This document shows, piece after piece, positions 11,631-23,400 of a DNA stretch of 64,000 nt. Below the pieces are notes generated by a model. It ran no database searches and was not told the origin of the DNA. It saw only the letters and a program-made list of their open reading frames with translations. Source of the DNA: Strobilurus pachycystidiatus (taxonomy: Eukaryota > Basidiomycota > Agaricomycetes > Agaricales > Physalacriaceae); the NCBI GenBank assembly GCA_019915135.1, contig JAHLMK010000015.1:248001-312000 (forward strand), in the 5' to 3' direction. The position numbers and the translations under genes are program-made. Each line of letters starts with the position of its first letter. Within the stretch, counting starts at the first letter, position 1.

Positions 11631-12960
11631 GTGAGGGTAGTTGTCAAATGTTGCGCGCTTGTTCATAACTCCCGCAGATATCTATGTCTTCACGTCCTCA
11701 GTCTCGGAATCTCTGCTTATTTCTCTTCGTCTTCCCTGGCCGCGCGTGTCAATAGGACACTCAATGACATGGATCCGTCCGTCCTTTACGACCCGACAGA
11801 CGCTTGGATCCCTTGTTCGTCGTGCGGATCGGCTGGCACATTCCAAGGAAGCTATCATAGCGCGTCGTTCATCGTCGACCAGGTTAGCACTGGGCCGGAT
11901 GCAGACGATATTGGCCGAAAATTGAGGAGAAAACTTGACCGTCGAAAGAAACCGAAGGATGATGGAGATGCAGACGATCATCCCCAACCTCCCGCAGAAG
12001 CGCCGAGAATTCAATTCAGCTTTGATGGTATTTTTTTCTTTCGGGTGTCCTCGACAAAGGCTGATGGCGTAAATATCCAGGTACTGCCATCTATGTTTTT
12101 GGAGTCAATAACATGACAGCGCTGCCACCTACAATCAATGTTTCGGTTTCGTTAGACGGAGACGTCTCATCCTCTGCTCACTTCCTCGGATATGCTGCGC
12201 AGGAGAGCGGAGCCTCAAGCTTTCTTGTCTTCTCTCGCGAAAACTTGACTGCAACTTCGCACTCGGTCACAATACAGCTTGGAGTCAATTCTTCCTTCAG
12301 CTTTGACTACGCCATGTACACCGACGAAACGCAAGACCCGTCAACGCCACTACCATCGTCAACGCCAGTACCATCGTCAACGCCACAATCATCGACATTG
12401 GCGGAGTCTTCTGGTATTCCATCCCAGTCCAGCGCCGCGTCCCAGTCTAAAAATACCGTCAATAATGAGTAAGATTATCTATGCACTCAATATTTGCCTT
12501 CTCACCACGTCACCCCTTCAGCTCTCACAAAGTGGCAACGTTCGCAGGTGCAATTGGCGGCACGGTTGGCGTCCTTGGAGCACTGGCTTTGGGCATATTC
12601 ATCAGCATCTTTACTCGGCGGCGAAGAGCGGCCAAGCGCGAACGAGCTTACGCTGCGGCCAATGCTGGACCGACCATGGTTCAAATCGGGCCTGCGCCCT
12701 TCATACCCCGTTTCTTCCCAGGCACTGTCGTCCCATCTGCACCTCCACCCTACACCCCTTCGTCAGACTCTCACAGTCTGTCATACGCAGATATGCCTCC
12801 CCCTTCTCCACCGCCAAGCCCGAATCACGAACTGCCCGCGCCGCCGCCTTTTGCAGAGGCAGTTTCTCAAAGTGCATCATCTCGAGAGGCTGTACGGGGA
12901 GATGACGCTACCGTAAATACCCTTCAGAGACGAGACTCCACGACTGTAGAGATAGCATGA
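11631..12960 (+). CDS. Single-pass membrane glycoprotein with Ser/Thr stalk
   Basis: Exons 11631-12027, 12081-12468 and 12522-12960 join in phase to 407 residues. An N-terminal hydrophobic stretch is followed by an extracellular part with CSSCGSAGTFQGSYHSASF and FSFDGTAIYVFGV, a pattern common in uncharacterised basidiomycete surface proteins. Next come N-glycosylation-type sites (NNMT, NLT), a Ser/Thr/Pro stalk with PSSTP repeats, one transmembrane helix (GGTVGVLGALALGIFISIF) closed by RRRR, and a Pro-rich cytoplasmic tail (PPPSPPPSP). It resembles a Mid2/Wsc-type sensor in layout, but no such domain was proven. The start is uncertain: an alternative short signal peptide begins at 11685 in another frame. 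Confidence 0.7.
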
Positions 12961-14811
12961 GCCATGAGACAATGACATGTTAGTCACATAGACCTAAATA
13001 AACATACAAGTACACGGTAAGAGTCTGGAGCGCTTTCTCGTGAGCTTGGATAGCAGAGGCCATGCCGCGCTGCTGCTTGGACGGATTGGTTGGCTAGAGT
13101 TGGACATGTTTCCTGTTCTGAAAACTAAAATGATCGTTATGTATACGTGACTTATCGCCTCAGAAAACAAGTCCGCCGGCAGACATGCCACGCCCACAGC
13201 GGATCTGCATAAGTTGTTCGGGACGAGGATACCGGTGTTGGAATCTCCAAGGAAGATGGAGAACTAACAGATATGGGTGCAGCTACCTCTTTGAAGAGGG
13301 GAGGTGGAGGCGCGCATTGCCGTACCATCCGCAGCCAATAAATGAACAGTATAGGCCACCGCTTTGCGTGGCAGAATCCGGGGCACTGACTTGGAGTATG
13401 TTGTAAGCTTTCAGAGAAGTGGCCCTCATGCCTTTCGCGGTCCAAGCGACCCTCTTGTCTTTTGCGGTCCAAGCGACCCTCTTGTCTTTCGCGGTCCAAG
13501 CGACCCTCTTGTCTTTCGCAGTCCAAGCGACCCTCTTGTCTTTCGCGGTCCAAGCGACCCTCTTGCCTTTCGCAGCCTAAGCGCCGGTCTCTTGCCTTTT
13601 GCGGCACAAGCCGCCCACTTGCCTTTTGCAGCAGTCACCCTTATTTTTCTAGAATACAATTGCAAGCTGCTTTGTTTTCTTGACTTAATAGAAGCAGTAG
13701 CTCAGCACTTAGCACTGAACAGAATCTTCAAGAGATACTAATAATGGCATTGGGTGTGAACTGGGTGTGAAGCAGGCGTGAAGCGAGTGTGGCTGTGAAG
13801 AGATACGTGGCTGTGGCTGTGTTGTCGGCTGATGGTGCCTGCACAACGGGGGAATTTCGGAGAAACTCTTGGATGTGACAACCAGGACACTTAGCAGTGC
13901 CCCGGAACCTAGTACAGTCATATTGGGACAGAACAGCCCTGGTGCACCTCAGCGCTATGTCATGAATGTGGAACATTCGTCACAGTAGAGCCTAGAAACC
14001 TTTACCACGGTGACCTCGACTCATTCGCACCATTTTGTCGCAGACCGTTGCCAAAGCTTATCATCATATCGGACAGGATATGAAAGAGTGGATGGCAGAA
14101 AGATTTCATCGACTTGCAGGCCATTTGATCTGTCTGCTCAGCATGCTCTGCGTCTGCTAGGAGCTTCAAAGAACAACAATAATTTGGAGACTGTGGATTA
14201 TCGACGAGTGCATTCCGAAGGGCTTCAAGCCGGCGTCTTTTGCTCCTCATATCATTGGTGAGCCACAAAGTGCTGATTGAATCATGGGAGTGGCAGCATT
14301 GCCGACTCACGACGTTGTCCTTCATGATTATTACGTCGGAGAGCAATGGTAGGTTCATGATGTGCTGCTGAAGATGAATAATCGTGAATCGCAAGAACGG
14401 GGTATGACTGTGATGGATATAGTAGCCGTCGAGAGATACCTTTCATAGGTCGAGAACAATAGATCGCGACAAGCACAAGAAGGCCCAGGTTGGTACTGGT
14501 GCACTGCATGTCTATCGACAATGTCTGCTCATATTAGTGGCAAATGAAAGACGTTTTCGAGGATCCTACGAGGGTCATTCAACTGTCAGTCAGTCGGAGA
14601 TCAGACCGAAAGAATCATTTTGAAGTTTGGCGTTTATGTGGAAAATGGGCAGTCGACTAAGTCAAGAACTCATGTAAGACTTATGTTGATGAGCCTTGAA
14701 TAGGGACAGTTGGGTATCATCGGTGCAGATAGAGCTGTCATACATAAGGCCAACTTCTGCAGCGAATGTTACAAAGATATCACCATTCATGTAGTCGAAC
14801 ACAGACCCAGT
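12961..14811. other. Intergenic region with minisatellite
   Basis: No supported gene. It contains the 27-bp tandem array listed separately (13434-13630). Short ORFs on both strands around 13152-13741 are by-products of that array, whose unit is a multiple of three. Confidence 0.5.
13434..13630. repeat. 27-bp minisatellite
   Basis: Five near-identical 27-bp units start at 13434, 13461, 13488, 13515 and 13542, with core GCGGTCCAAGCGACCCTCTT. Two diverged units follow (one of 29 bp). Variation is limited to single bases, for example cgcgg/cgcag/tgcgg. Being nine codons long, the unit keeps frames open on both strands, giving an apparent nine-residue repeat (RQEGRLDRE on the minus strand). Confidence 0.9.
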
Positions 14812-16228
14812 TCAACATGTCAACGACCCAGCAGCGACCAACGCACCCAACGCTGCTCCTTGCGACGGGCCCGTGAACGCCGCCGCCCCAGCATCAGGCG
14901 CGTACCACAAATTGCTATACGTCCCATCCCCATCTGCGCTAGCAGCATTCGCCATCACCTTATCTGCTTGCAGCTTAACAAAGTCCGCATACTTCGTCCC
15001 ATCATCACGGCCACTGAGGGTGAGGAACCATGCCATGTACTCGACAAGAATCCCCTTGAACGACTGCTGGTCCGAGTTGCAGAGCAGTTCTGTGTCGCTC
15101 TCGCATGACTCTCGGAGTCCGGAGTCCACAGTGAGGTTTTCGATAATGCTGTCCATGATGGAGAAAGCGGTTGTTATTGCTGCTTCGGATTCGGCGTCTG
15201 GACGAGGAGAGGTGAAGCGATTAACGCGTTGTTTGTTGGTGCACGATGGGCCACGTACATTTGTAAAGATAGGCAAGGCCGACGAGGACGACGCCTTGGT
15301 TATAAGTCCTACAACTGGATCAGTACGGATGGTAGGCGTGATAGGAGGGGCAGACATTACCATTGAGTCTGTCCATTGTTCGCGCAGGTACCGTCTTTGG
15401 TTAGACCGTCGTTATATACTACGCTTCGTGAGCGGCCTGATATGATGGAAGAATACTATCACGTACATCCATTACTGCCCCGCATGTCGGAATTATCGAA
15501 CCACGTCCAAGCTGGATATCACATGAGAATTATATCAATGGCAAGACTATGAATGTGAGACTGACTTGTGTGGAGATTGTCCAGATATTGCGAGTCCTGC
15601 GTCGTCTCGTACATGTAGCCAGACGATGCGAGATAGAGCTCATTCGTCTTAGAAGGATGTGAGACCAAGGTGTGGAGAACGGAGCCAAAGACGCACGATA
15701 GCATTCTTGTAGTCCCGAGCGGAACTCCAGAACACTACAAGCCCGTCGTCAGTCAATTATTCGGTGATACGAACAAGCACACATACATCCGCCCCCACAA
15801 TATGTGCCATCCACCGCCGTGCTGGCGATATCATAGTATTTCTTGCCCATGTCCGCATTACCAGCCATTAGGTATGCGATGGACACCCACTGCACATCGT
15901 CGTAAGAGCCGCCGTTTTCGAGATAATCCTCATTCCCATCGAACACTGTGTCGATGACTCCGGCATAGGTCGACTCCCCGGTCAGAGCATCCACTTCGAA
16001 AGATTAGAAGATGCGGAAGGAGACGAGAAAGAGGTACATACGGCGAAGCAGATGCCAGGTATCAACTGCCCCAATCCATACCGCCTGGTCCCCATACGTC
16101 CCATCCGCGCCAAAGTATCCTGACTGCAGCTTCTCCGCCGCGATCCCTGCTGCATCGACATATTTCTGGCATAGACTGTGCACCATCACCGGTGATATGG
16201 CGAGGGAAATAGCGAGTCTTGATATCAT
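14812..16228 (-). CDS. Glycoside hydrolase family 76 (endo-alpha-1,6-mannanase-like)
   Basis: GH76 enzymes cut alpha-1,6-mannan and, in fungi, help remodel wall mannoproteins. Eight exons, from the start: 16228-16042, 15993-15787, 15734-15697, 15647-15566, 15511-15467, 15418-15361, 15308-15259, 15197-14812. All phases agree, giving 350 residues. A short hydrophobic N-terminus suggests secretion. Family landmarks: GYFGADGTYGDQAVWIGAV, the acidic catalytic-region motif YDDVQWVSIAYL, FWSSARDYKNAITNELYLAS, TWFDNSDMRGSNG, YNDGLTKDGTCANNG and QWTYNQGVVLVGLAYLY. Exon 3 is only 38 nt. TATTTAAA on the minus strand near 16282-16289, about 55 nt before the ATG, is a likely TATA element. Confidence 0.85.
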
Positions 16229-17400
16229 AGTGCTGGATCAGGCTGGGTCGTAAGCTTCCTTCTGCTCCCAGGCTTTGCGCCTTTAAATAGAGAGCGCAGG
16301 AATGCCACCATGTGATATCAGACTGCGTGTGGAGACTGAACATGCGACGGCGAAGATGAAACGACGAGGATGTCAAGTTGGCCCGGGTGTCGTTAAGTTA
16401 TTGGTGCGATGGCGGTGGAGTCAAACGCATCGGAATTACACTTGACGCAAAGTCATTGGCTTTCGACGTCCGTGGAGGTGACCTTGTTAAGTAGTGGCTA
16501 AATTGTAGATGGTTATGTTAGAGAAGAAGCCCTGGACAGCGAAAACGACACACATGAACTCCTGCATCATCATGGGCATCGTACAGAGCGCGACTTTTCC
16601 CCAAGAATCGGCCACTCGAAAAACAGCGTCACCAAGCGCCAGTGTTGACGAGTGAGGGGGCTTGCGTCCGCTGATTCGATATCGTGGGCGGAGCAAAGGA
16701 AGGAATGGAGCGGCTGGAAGCTAGCCCAAAATCGTTGCAATGCGTGTACGTTTTGATTCCGTGGCTGGTGACTTCAACGCGCGCCAAAGAAAGGCGCCTG
16801 GTCGAGGTATCGCCTTCAGCATGACTCCAAGGCCACTGAACAGGCGTGTCAACCCAACTCGACCGCAATCCTCTCCGACTATTTCTCTCGCGGCAAAAAA
16901 CTGAACAAAAATGGGACCGTCGTCGGCGCTGACGGAGAGCGGGAGTCGTTGTGGTGGTGATGAAGAGAGCGGGACTCGCGGTGGTGGTGGTTACGGAACA
17001 AGACGCCTTTGCCTCTGCCCCTGATCGAGTCGCTACTAAGTGCGCCACATATACTGAACCCGTCATCGGAGGATAAAGTGGTAAGTATTGATCTGTATTG
17101 ACGCGAGTCACCTTCACGGAAAAACAAAATCCAACTGAATTGAAAAAAAGAAAACACAAACAGTCGGGGTACGTATATAAAATGTACTACTGGGAGAGTA
17201 CTGATCTAGTAATAATATAGCTACGCGTAGTAAGTTACGTGCCAGAGATGTAATGTAAGTACGGACGATCAATGGAGTCGATGTGCAACATGATGCAGAC
17301 TGATAGTAAGCGGGGAGATATAACCAAGTAAAATCGTGATGCAACGTAGAATGGAACCATAAGTCGTGATGTGGGATATGGGGTCAATGTAGGGCGAGGA
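16229..17400. other. Intergenic, no supported gene
   Basis: Holds the GH76 promoter at its left edge. Minus-strand ORFs (16629-17159 and others) are Arg/Thr/Ser-rich with no recognisable motif, and were not called. 17160-17400 is AT-rich and probably the 3' UTR of the next gene. Confidence 0.45.
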
Positions 17401-17999
17401 TCAGAAGATGCTACGCCTCCTGTAGACGGCAAAGTCCTCCAAATACGCCCTGTCGAGGCTGCCAAAGCCCTTGGGAAGCTCGACGTGTTGCATGGCAGGT
17501 GAGTTTTGCGAGGTCGAAGGGATGGAGAAGCTCGAAGAGGACACGGACGACGCGTCCGTGAGGTCTGGCGTGTTGGATCGCGAGTTCTGCATCTGCGGCT
17601 GAATGAAGAACGTCGTGCCGCTCTTGACATACGACCCTGGCATCGGGGTCGGCTCATTGTCGTTGTCAATAGGGAGCCGAACGGATTGAGGGAAGTAGGT
17701 GGTGCCATTATATCTGTAGGCTCCATTTATTTCCTGGCTGTTCAAGTTCTCGAGGAAATAGGTCGTTCCGCCGAGTTCGACGTGTGCGGGGTATGGGGCA
17801 CGGGAGGGAGGTAGGGAGGGCGGGCAGACCATACCACTTGGGAGGCAGTAGACAGGGCGGAGTGGCGGGTATGTGTTCAAAAGAGGCGGGTAAGCGCGAG
17901 CAGTAGGGCGGGAGTAGTTGATGGCGCGGACTACGACGACACAATAAGAAAAGACGCGTCTGAAAAGAGAAAGGGAAGCGTACCGGGAGTCATGTTCAT
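17401..17999 (-). CDS. Uncharacterised protein with three GTTYF repeats
   Basis: Exons 17999-17984 and 17930-17401 join over a 53-nt intron (phase 1) to 180 residues starting MNMTPVRAINYSRP. A Pro/Tyr-rich N-terminus is followed by three spaced copies of a (G/S)GTT(Y/F)F motif: GGTTYFLEN, NGTTYFPQS and SGTTFFIQP. Then comes a Ser/Thr-rich low-complexity stretch and a C-terminus LPKGFGSLDRAYLEDFAVYRRR. TATATAAA on the minus strand (18098-18105) lies about 100 nt before the ATG. No family name is known to me. The regular motif spacing and clean intron make a real gene likely. Confidence 0.65.
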
Positions 18000-19228
18000 A
18001 TTGAGTGATTACGGGCGACGATTGATAGAGCAGCAGGTGCAAGTCGCGCGAGTGCTGAGGGTGGTTGGTTGTGGAGACCGAGCTAGAGTCAGCGCCCTTT
18101 ATATACCCTACAAACGCGTCTGCTCAAAGGGAAGTCACACGAGTGGCGCCTTTGATCTAACGGAGATAAAGACAATGGGATTGTGCGGCGCGACTGCCTC
18201 ATGCAGAAGGGCCCATCGCGCCGTTCACATGGTAGCCATTGTGATCATTATCGCAAAGAAAAGACCACTTCGCCCGAGTATGATCTGGTGCTCGGGGATG
18301 GCGCCTTGTTGAGTAAATTTGAGTAGCATGTGTAGGGTCGTGGGTTGGCCTGGGATTTGGCAACGACAAAGAACTTTTGGGCGGTCAGGGTCTCTGTTTT
18401 CGGTGAGGACAATGACCGCGTCAGATGCGGCATTGTTGGCGCACCTCAGCGGGAGCAGATACAAGGAAGCAAGGACGCGATTCTCGTTCCGCGATACTGT
18501 ATATATGACCCAGGCTAAATTGTTCAAATGTTGAGAACATCCAAGCTGACGTGTCAAACAAGACAGTTACAGAGCGCAGATTCCATTGGAGCACCATCGG
18601 AAGAGTGAGAAACTCGACTGAGATATGCTTCTTAGGCAGAACCCAAGCCAGGAGTCAGGTGAGTGCGCGAAAGAGGCTGACAATGTTTGTTTCGGAGGAT
18701 GTCGCCCCGGGTCGCGTCAATTTGCGATCAGGGCACCGGTTTTTTGCCGTGCATCTTCCTTCTTCTCCCCTATCTCCCCCACCTCCCATTTCTGCCTCCG
18801 TTTCGTGTGGGCGCCCGCATGTCACTGCGTTGACGACTCCGTTGTTCAATATAGCGCCAGCGGACCGTAACGAAATGTATGCTCTCTGTTATATGTTTTT
18901 CTGCTGGATCTAAGTTGCATCCAGACCATATATTATCCTCTAATCAGGAACCACTGTATATCCAGTCCTTTCCGCCACGTCCTGTTATAATATCATATCA
19001 CGGTTCACCACGAACTTGAACGATGTCGCGTCAAACAAAGTCTTTCCTCGCGCGTTCGGGAGATCCGCTCCAGTAACTACACAACGCCTCGCGCTGGTTT
19101 TCACATGCTCACCATCCATCCACAGTGCACTATGTCTTCACTTCAATGTCCAGAAGATCTGCTCTGCTTTCACCTCGCCGAATCAAACACCAGCAGAACT
19201 AGACCTGCCCGTCCTGCATGACGCGCGG
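18000..19228. other. Intergenic between divergent genes
   Basis: Contains promoters of the flanking divergent genes. A minus ORF at 18225-18557 and plus ORFs at 18551-18913 have no motif support. 19016-19228 is open in frame with the next gene but looks like 5' leader. Confidence 0.4.
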
Positions 19229-19738
19229 ATGCCCACCCACATCCTGGTCCTCTTCTCCGAGTCCGGATCCGGAACACCGCTTCTGGTCCCGGTAGACAGC
19301 GACCTCTACGACCATAGCTTCCGCTCTGATCTTATACCACCCTCAGCGCCAGGCTCTATCCGTCCCGTACCCTACATGTCCGCTCACGGGCTGTACGTCT
19401 CCGTCCCAGCCGCTCACCCTCTCACGACGGTCCCCCATCCAGCCTCCTTCCCCCTCCTCTTGTTATTCGCGCTGGGCCTCGAGCCCAACCCCAATGACCT
19501 CGCTTACCAGATGCTCCCATCCTGCGTGGTAGACGAATTTCCCAATGCTGCTGCGATGGCGCAGGTCTTCGCGTCTATCGCGACTGAGGAGGAGTTCCAA
19601 GGACGCTTCCGCATGAACATGGGGCTGTGGAAGAACGTCCTAGGCCTTGGGGTACGCGACAGCCGTGTCGTGGAGATGGTTCGCACCGCGTGGAACGTCA
19701 CCGCCGAGGCGCGCAAATTGCGCTCCTTACGCAAATAG
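19229..19738 (+). CDS. Uncharacterised single-exon protein
   Basis: 169 residues from the ATG at 19229, which opens MPTHILVLFSESGSG. An upstream in-frame ATG at 19016 would give 240 residues, but that extension is compositionally poor. Features: LLVPVDSDLYDHSFRSD, a hydrophobic SFPLLLLFALGLE, and a C-terminal WKNVLGLGVRDSRVVEMVRTAWNVTAEARKLR helix-rich part. The sequence looks constrained, but I cannot name a family. It has neither a signal peptide nor convincing membrane helices. Confidence 0.65.
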   Translation: MPTHILVLFSESGSGTPLLVPVDSDLYDHSFRSDLIPPSAPGSIRPVPYMSAHGLYVSVPAAHPLTTVPHPASFPLLLLFALGLEPNPNDLAYQMLPSCVVDEFPNAAAMAQVFASIATEEEFQGRFRMNMGLWKNVLGLGVRDSRVVEMVRTAWNVTAEARKLRSLRK

Positions 19739-20411
19739 TATGGGCTACTACTTGGATGGCTCCGTCCGTCCGGTAGTAGCCTCCGACTAACGAACGAACG
19801 ACAAGCCCAGACCTTTATACTTACGCCTACAGTAACAAAAGCTTTCCCGTGTTTTTCTACTATCGCTCTCTTTCCACCACCACCGTCTTTTTAGGATACA
19901 CTCATTTTTCGTAATCCTTTCGTGCTTCATATACACCATGCTTTTCGTTCATTTATATCACCTGTCGCTTTCCTATTACTGTCTTTTACTTACCTACCAT
20001 CGTACTAATTCGTTCCGACTCATTGACGCTTTTTTATGACACGGCTCTTATCGTACGTTTTAGTATAGCCCTACATCCCGTAATCCCTACATATTGGACA
20101 TACATTCCTTCCTCCAGCAAATCTTGGCTCAGCAGCCTTACATTCAATGACGACGAATATCGTTAGGCTCTAGACAAGGTTGATGCTGGACATTGTTAGA
20201 AATCAATCCCAGGGAACCCATAGTTCCCAGAGTCTCCGTCCTACCATAACAATCATCAATTTCTTGGCTTGAGGAGTCAGGACGAGGCTACAGCTGTGGC
20301 GATACAGTGCCATCAAAATTATGTCATCACGAAATTTCAACGGTGCCGTGTATTGCTTGTGACTTGACTCTCGCCTTCATCGTCAAGGCCGACGACGACG
20401 ATCACCACAAT
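19739..20411. other. Intergenic, BRR2 promoter region
   Basis: Pyrimidine-rich (runs of ttctt, cttcct, gtctttt) with no coding signal. It includes the 3' UTR of the preceding gene and the promoter of BRR2. No TATA box stands out. An in-frame ATG at 20307 precedes the chosen BRR2 start. Confidence 0.5.
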
Positions 20412-23400
20412 ATGTCCGGCGCGCCCCCAGGAAAGCGGGATCTCTCGCAATACAACTATGGCAACATCTCGTCGCTCGTGTTGACCGCGGACCGCTCTGT
20501 CTTACCGCGCAGAGACAAGGAGCCGGATGGTGCGCCGACTTCACTGGCTGGCCGCATCGACCCCCGCGAGATGGGCTCCCGCGTCGTGCGGGAGGCGCCA
20601 AAGGATGTGCAGAAGAAGAAGAAAAAGGCTGCCGACTCGGAGCCAGCGGAAAAGCCGAAGCGCAGGGCGGCGGAGACGGGCGGGTTTGGGTATGCCGACA
20701 TCCTCGAGGCGACGCACGCTGTGGAGGGCCTGACGTACCGCCCGCGGACGACGGAGACGCGCGAGGTGTACGAGCTCATTCTGTCTGCTGTGCATACCGT
20801 GTTGGGCGGGCAGGCGCAGGACATCGTGCTCAGCGCGGCGGATATTGTGTTGGAGACGCTGAAGGATGAGGGCAAGAAGGATTTCGACAAGAAGAAGGAG
20901 ATTGAGGAGGTCGTCGGTCCGCTACGCAACGACCAGTTCTCGCAGCTGGTAAGCCTGGCGAAAAAGATTACCGACTACAATGCCGAGGACGAGACGATGG
21001 CGGACCCCGACATGGAGCGGAAGGACGCAGAGATTGACGACGAGCTCGGTGTCGCGGTCGTCTTTGACGAGGAGGAGCAGGAGGAAGAGGACGAGGAGGG
21101 ATTCGAGATTCGCGACGACGATGACGACGACGAAGAGGAGGATGGAGGAGGGGATGACGGCCCACCCGAGGGCGCGGACGACGACGGCGACGAGTCGCTC
21201 GTCATTGGCGGCGATTCCTCCACGGCGAAGCCTAAAGCCGACAAAGACATCGTCTCCCCCCACGCCATCGACGGTTTCTGGGTACAACGCCAGATTTCAG
21301 AAATTTATCCCGACGCCGTCACTGCCGCCGACAAGGCCGCCTCCGTTCTCAGCATCCTTAGCTCCGAATCCAGCCTCCGCGACTGCGAAAACCAGCTTAT
21401 GGAACTCTTCGACTACCAGAGCCACGGCACGACGCTCAAATTCCTCAAAAACCGCGACGTTATCGTCTGGTGCACCAAGCTCGTACGCAGCGACGCCGAT
21501 GAGCGTGTCAACGTTGAGGTCGCGATGCGCGAGAAGGGCGTGGGTTGGATCTTGCGGGAGCTGAGCGGGGATAGCAAAGCCAAGTCGTCAGATGCCATGG
21601 ACGTCGACGAGCCCAAGCCGCAGGTCGCCAAAACCGCGACGATTGCACCCGGGTCGACTGTGCAGCCGAAGAAGGTGGTCGACCTAGAGGCGATGGCGTT
21701 CAGCCAGGGCGGGCATCTCATGTCGAATAAGAAGTGCAAACTTCCCGACGGTTCCTTCAAGCGCGCCAAGAAGGGTTACGAAGAGATTCATGTGCCTGCG
21801 CCTAAACAGAAACCCATTGTCGAGGGAGAGCTCGTTCCCATATCAGACTTGCCCGCTTGGGCTCGCCCCGCCTTCTCCGTCCCCAAGCTCAACCGCGTTC
21901 AGAGCAAGCTCTACCCCATTGCCTTCGGAACGGACGAACCTTTGCTTCTTTGCGCTCCTACTGGAGCTGGAAAGGTTTGTCGTTTCACATTTGTCTATGA
22001 CTTGCAACTCATTCGTTTTTAGACCAACGTTGCGCTCCTTACTATTCTCAACGAAATGAGCCATCATCGCAACGAGGTCACAGGCGAATTCGACCTCGAC
22101 TCCTTCAAGATCATCTACATTGCCCCCATGAAGGCTCTGGTCCAGGAGATGGTCGGCAACTTCACATCGCGCCTGAAGGACTTTGGTATCAAGGTCGGCG
22201 AGTTGACCGGAGACTCCCAGATGACGAAACAGCAAATCGCCGAGACTCAGATTATTGTGACCACTCCCGAGAAGTACGATGTCGTTACTCGCAAGAGCAC
22301 CGATACCAGCTACTTCAATCTTGTCCGCCTCATCATCATTGATGAAATCCATCTCCTCCACGACGAGCGTGGTCCCGTCCTCGAGAGTATCGTCGCTCGT
22401 ACCATCCGCCGTATGGAGCAGACCAACGAATACGTTCGTCTTGTCGGTCTCTCCGCCACCCTCCCCAACTACCAGGACGTTGCTACCTTCCTCCGCGTAG
22501 ACGAAAAGAAGGGTCTCTTCTACTTCGATGCGTCCTACCGTCCTTGCGGTCTCCAGCAGCAGTTCATCGGTGTTACGGAGAAGAAGGCCATCAAGCGCTA
22601 CCAGGTGACGAACGAGGTCTGCTACGAGAAGGTCCTGGACCAAGCTGGGAAGAATCAAACACTCGTTTTCGTGCACTCGCGCAAGGAGACTGCGAAGACT
22701 GCTAGGTTCCTGCGCGACACTGCGGTGGAGAAGGAGACGATCACGCAGTTCGTCAAGGCCGATGGGGCGACGCGCGAGATTCTGCAGTCCGAGGCTGGGA
22801 ACGTCAAGGACAGCAACCTTAGGGACCTGCTGCCGTTCGGGTTCGGGATACATCATGCTGGTATGACGAGGGAGGACCGGACGCTTGTTGAGGAGCTGTT
22901 CGCGGATGGGTCCCTGCAGGTGCTGGTGTGTACCGCCACGCTCGCGTGGGGAGTGAACTTGCCCGCCCATACCGTCATCATCAAGGGGACGCAGATTTAC
23001 AACCCGGAGAAGGGGAGGTGGTGTGAGCTCTCGTCGCAGGACGTGCTGCAGATGCTGGGTCGTGCTGGGCGACCGCAGTATGACACGTATGGAGAGGGTA
23101 TCATCATCACGAATCACTCGGAGCTGCAGTACTACCTCAGTCTGCTCAACCAGCAGCTTCCCATCGAGTCGCAGTTCGTGTCGAAGTTGGCGGATAACCT
23201 GAATGCGGAGATTGTCCTTGGGACGATTCGCAATCGGGACGAGGCTGTTCAGTGGTTGGGGTATACCTACCTGTGGGTTTCAGTTTGATCTCTCCCTTTG
23301 CCGCCACTAAGACTCTTGTTTATTCAGGTATGTCCGCATGCTGAAGACGCCGGGTCTCTATGGTGTCAGTATCGACTACGAGGAGGACGACGGGCTCATT

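Noticed and set aside
16629..17159. 176-codon minus ORF as a gene
   Set aside because: Arg/Thr-rich low complexity, no motif, no consistent start or intron; AT-rich flank.
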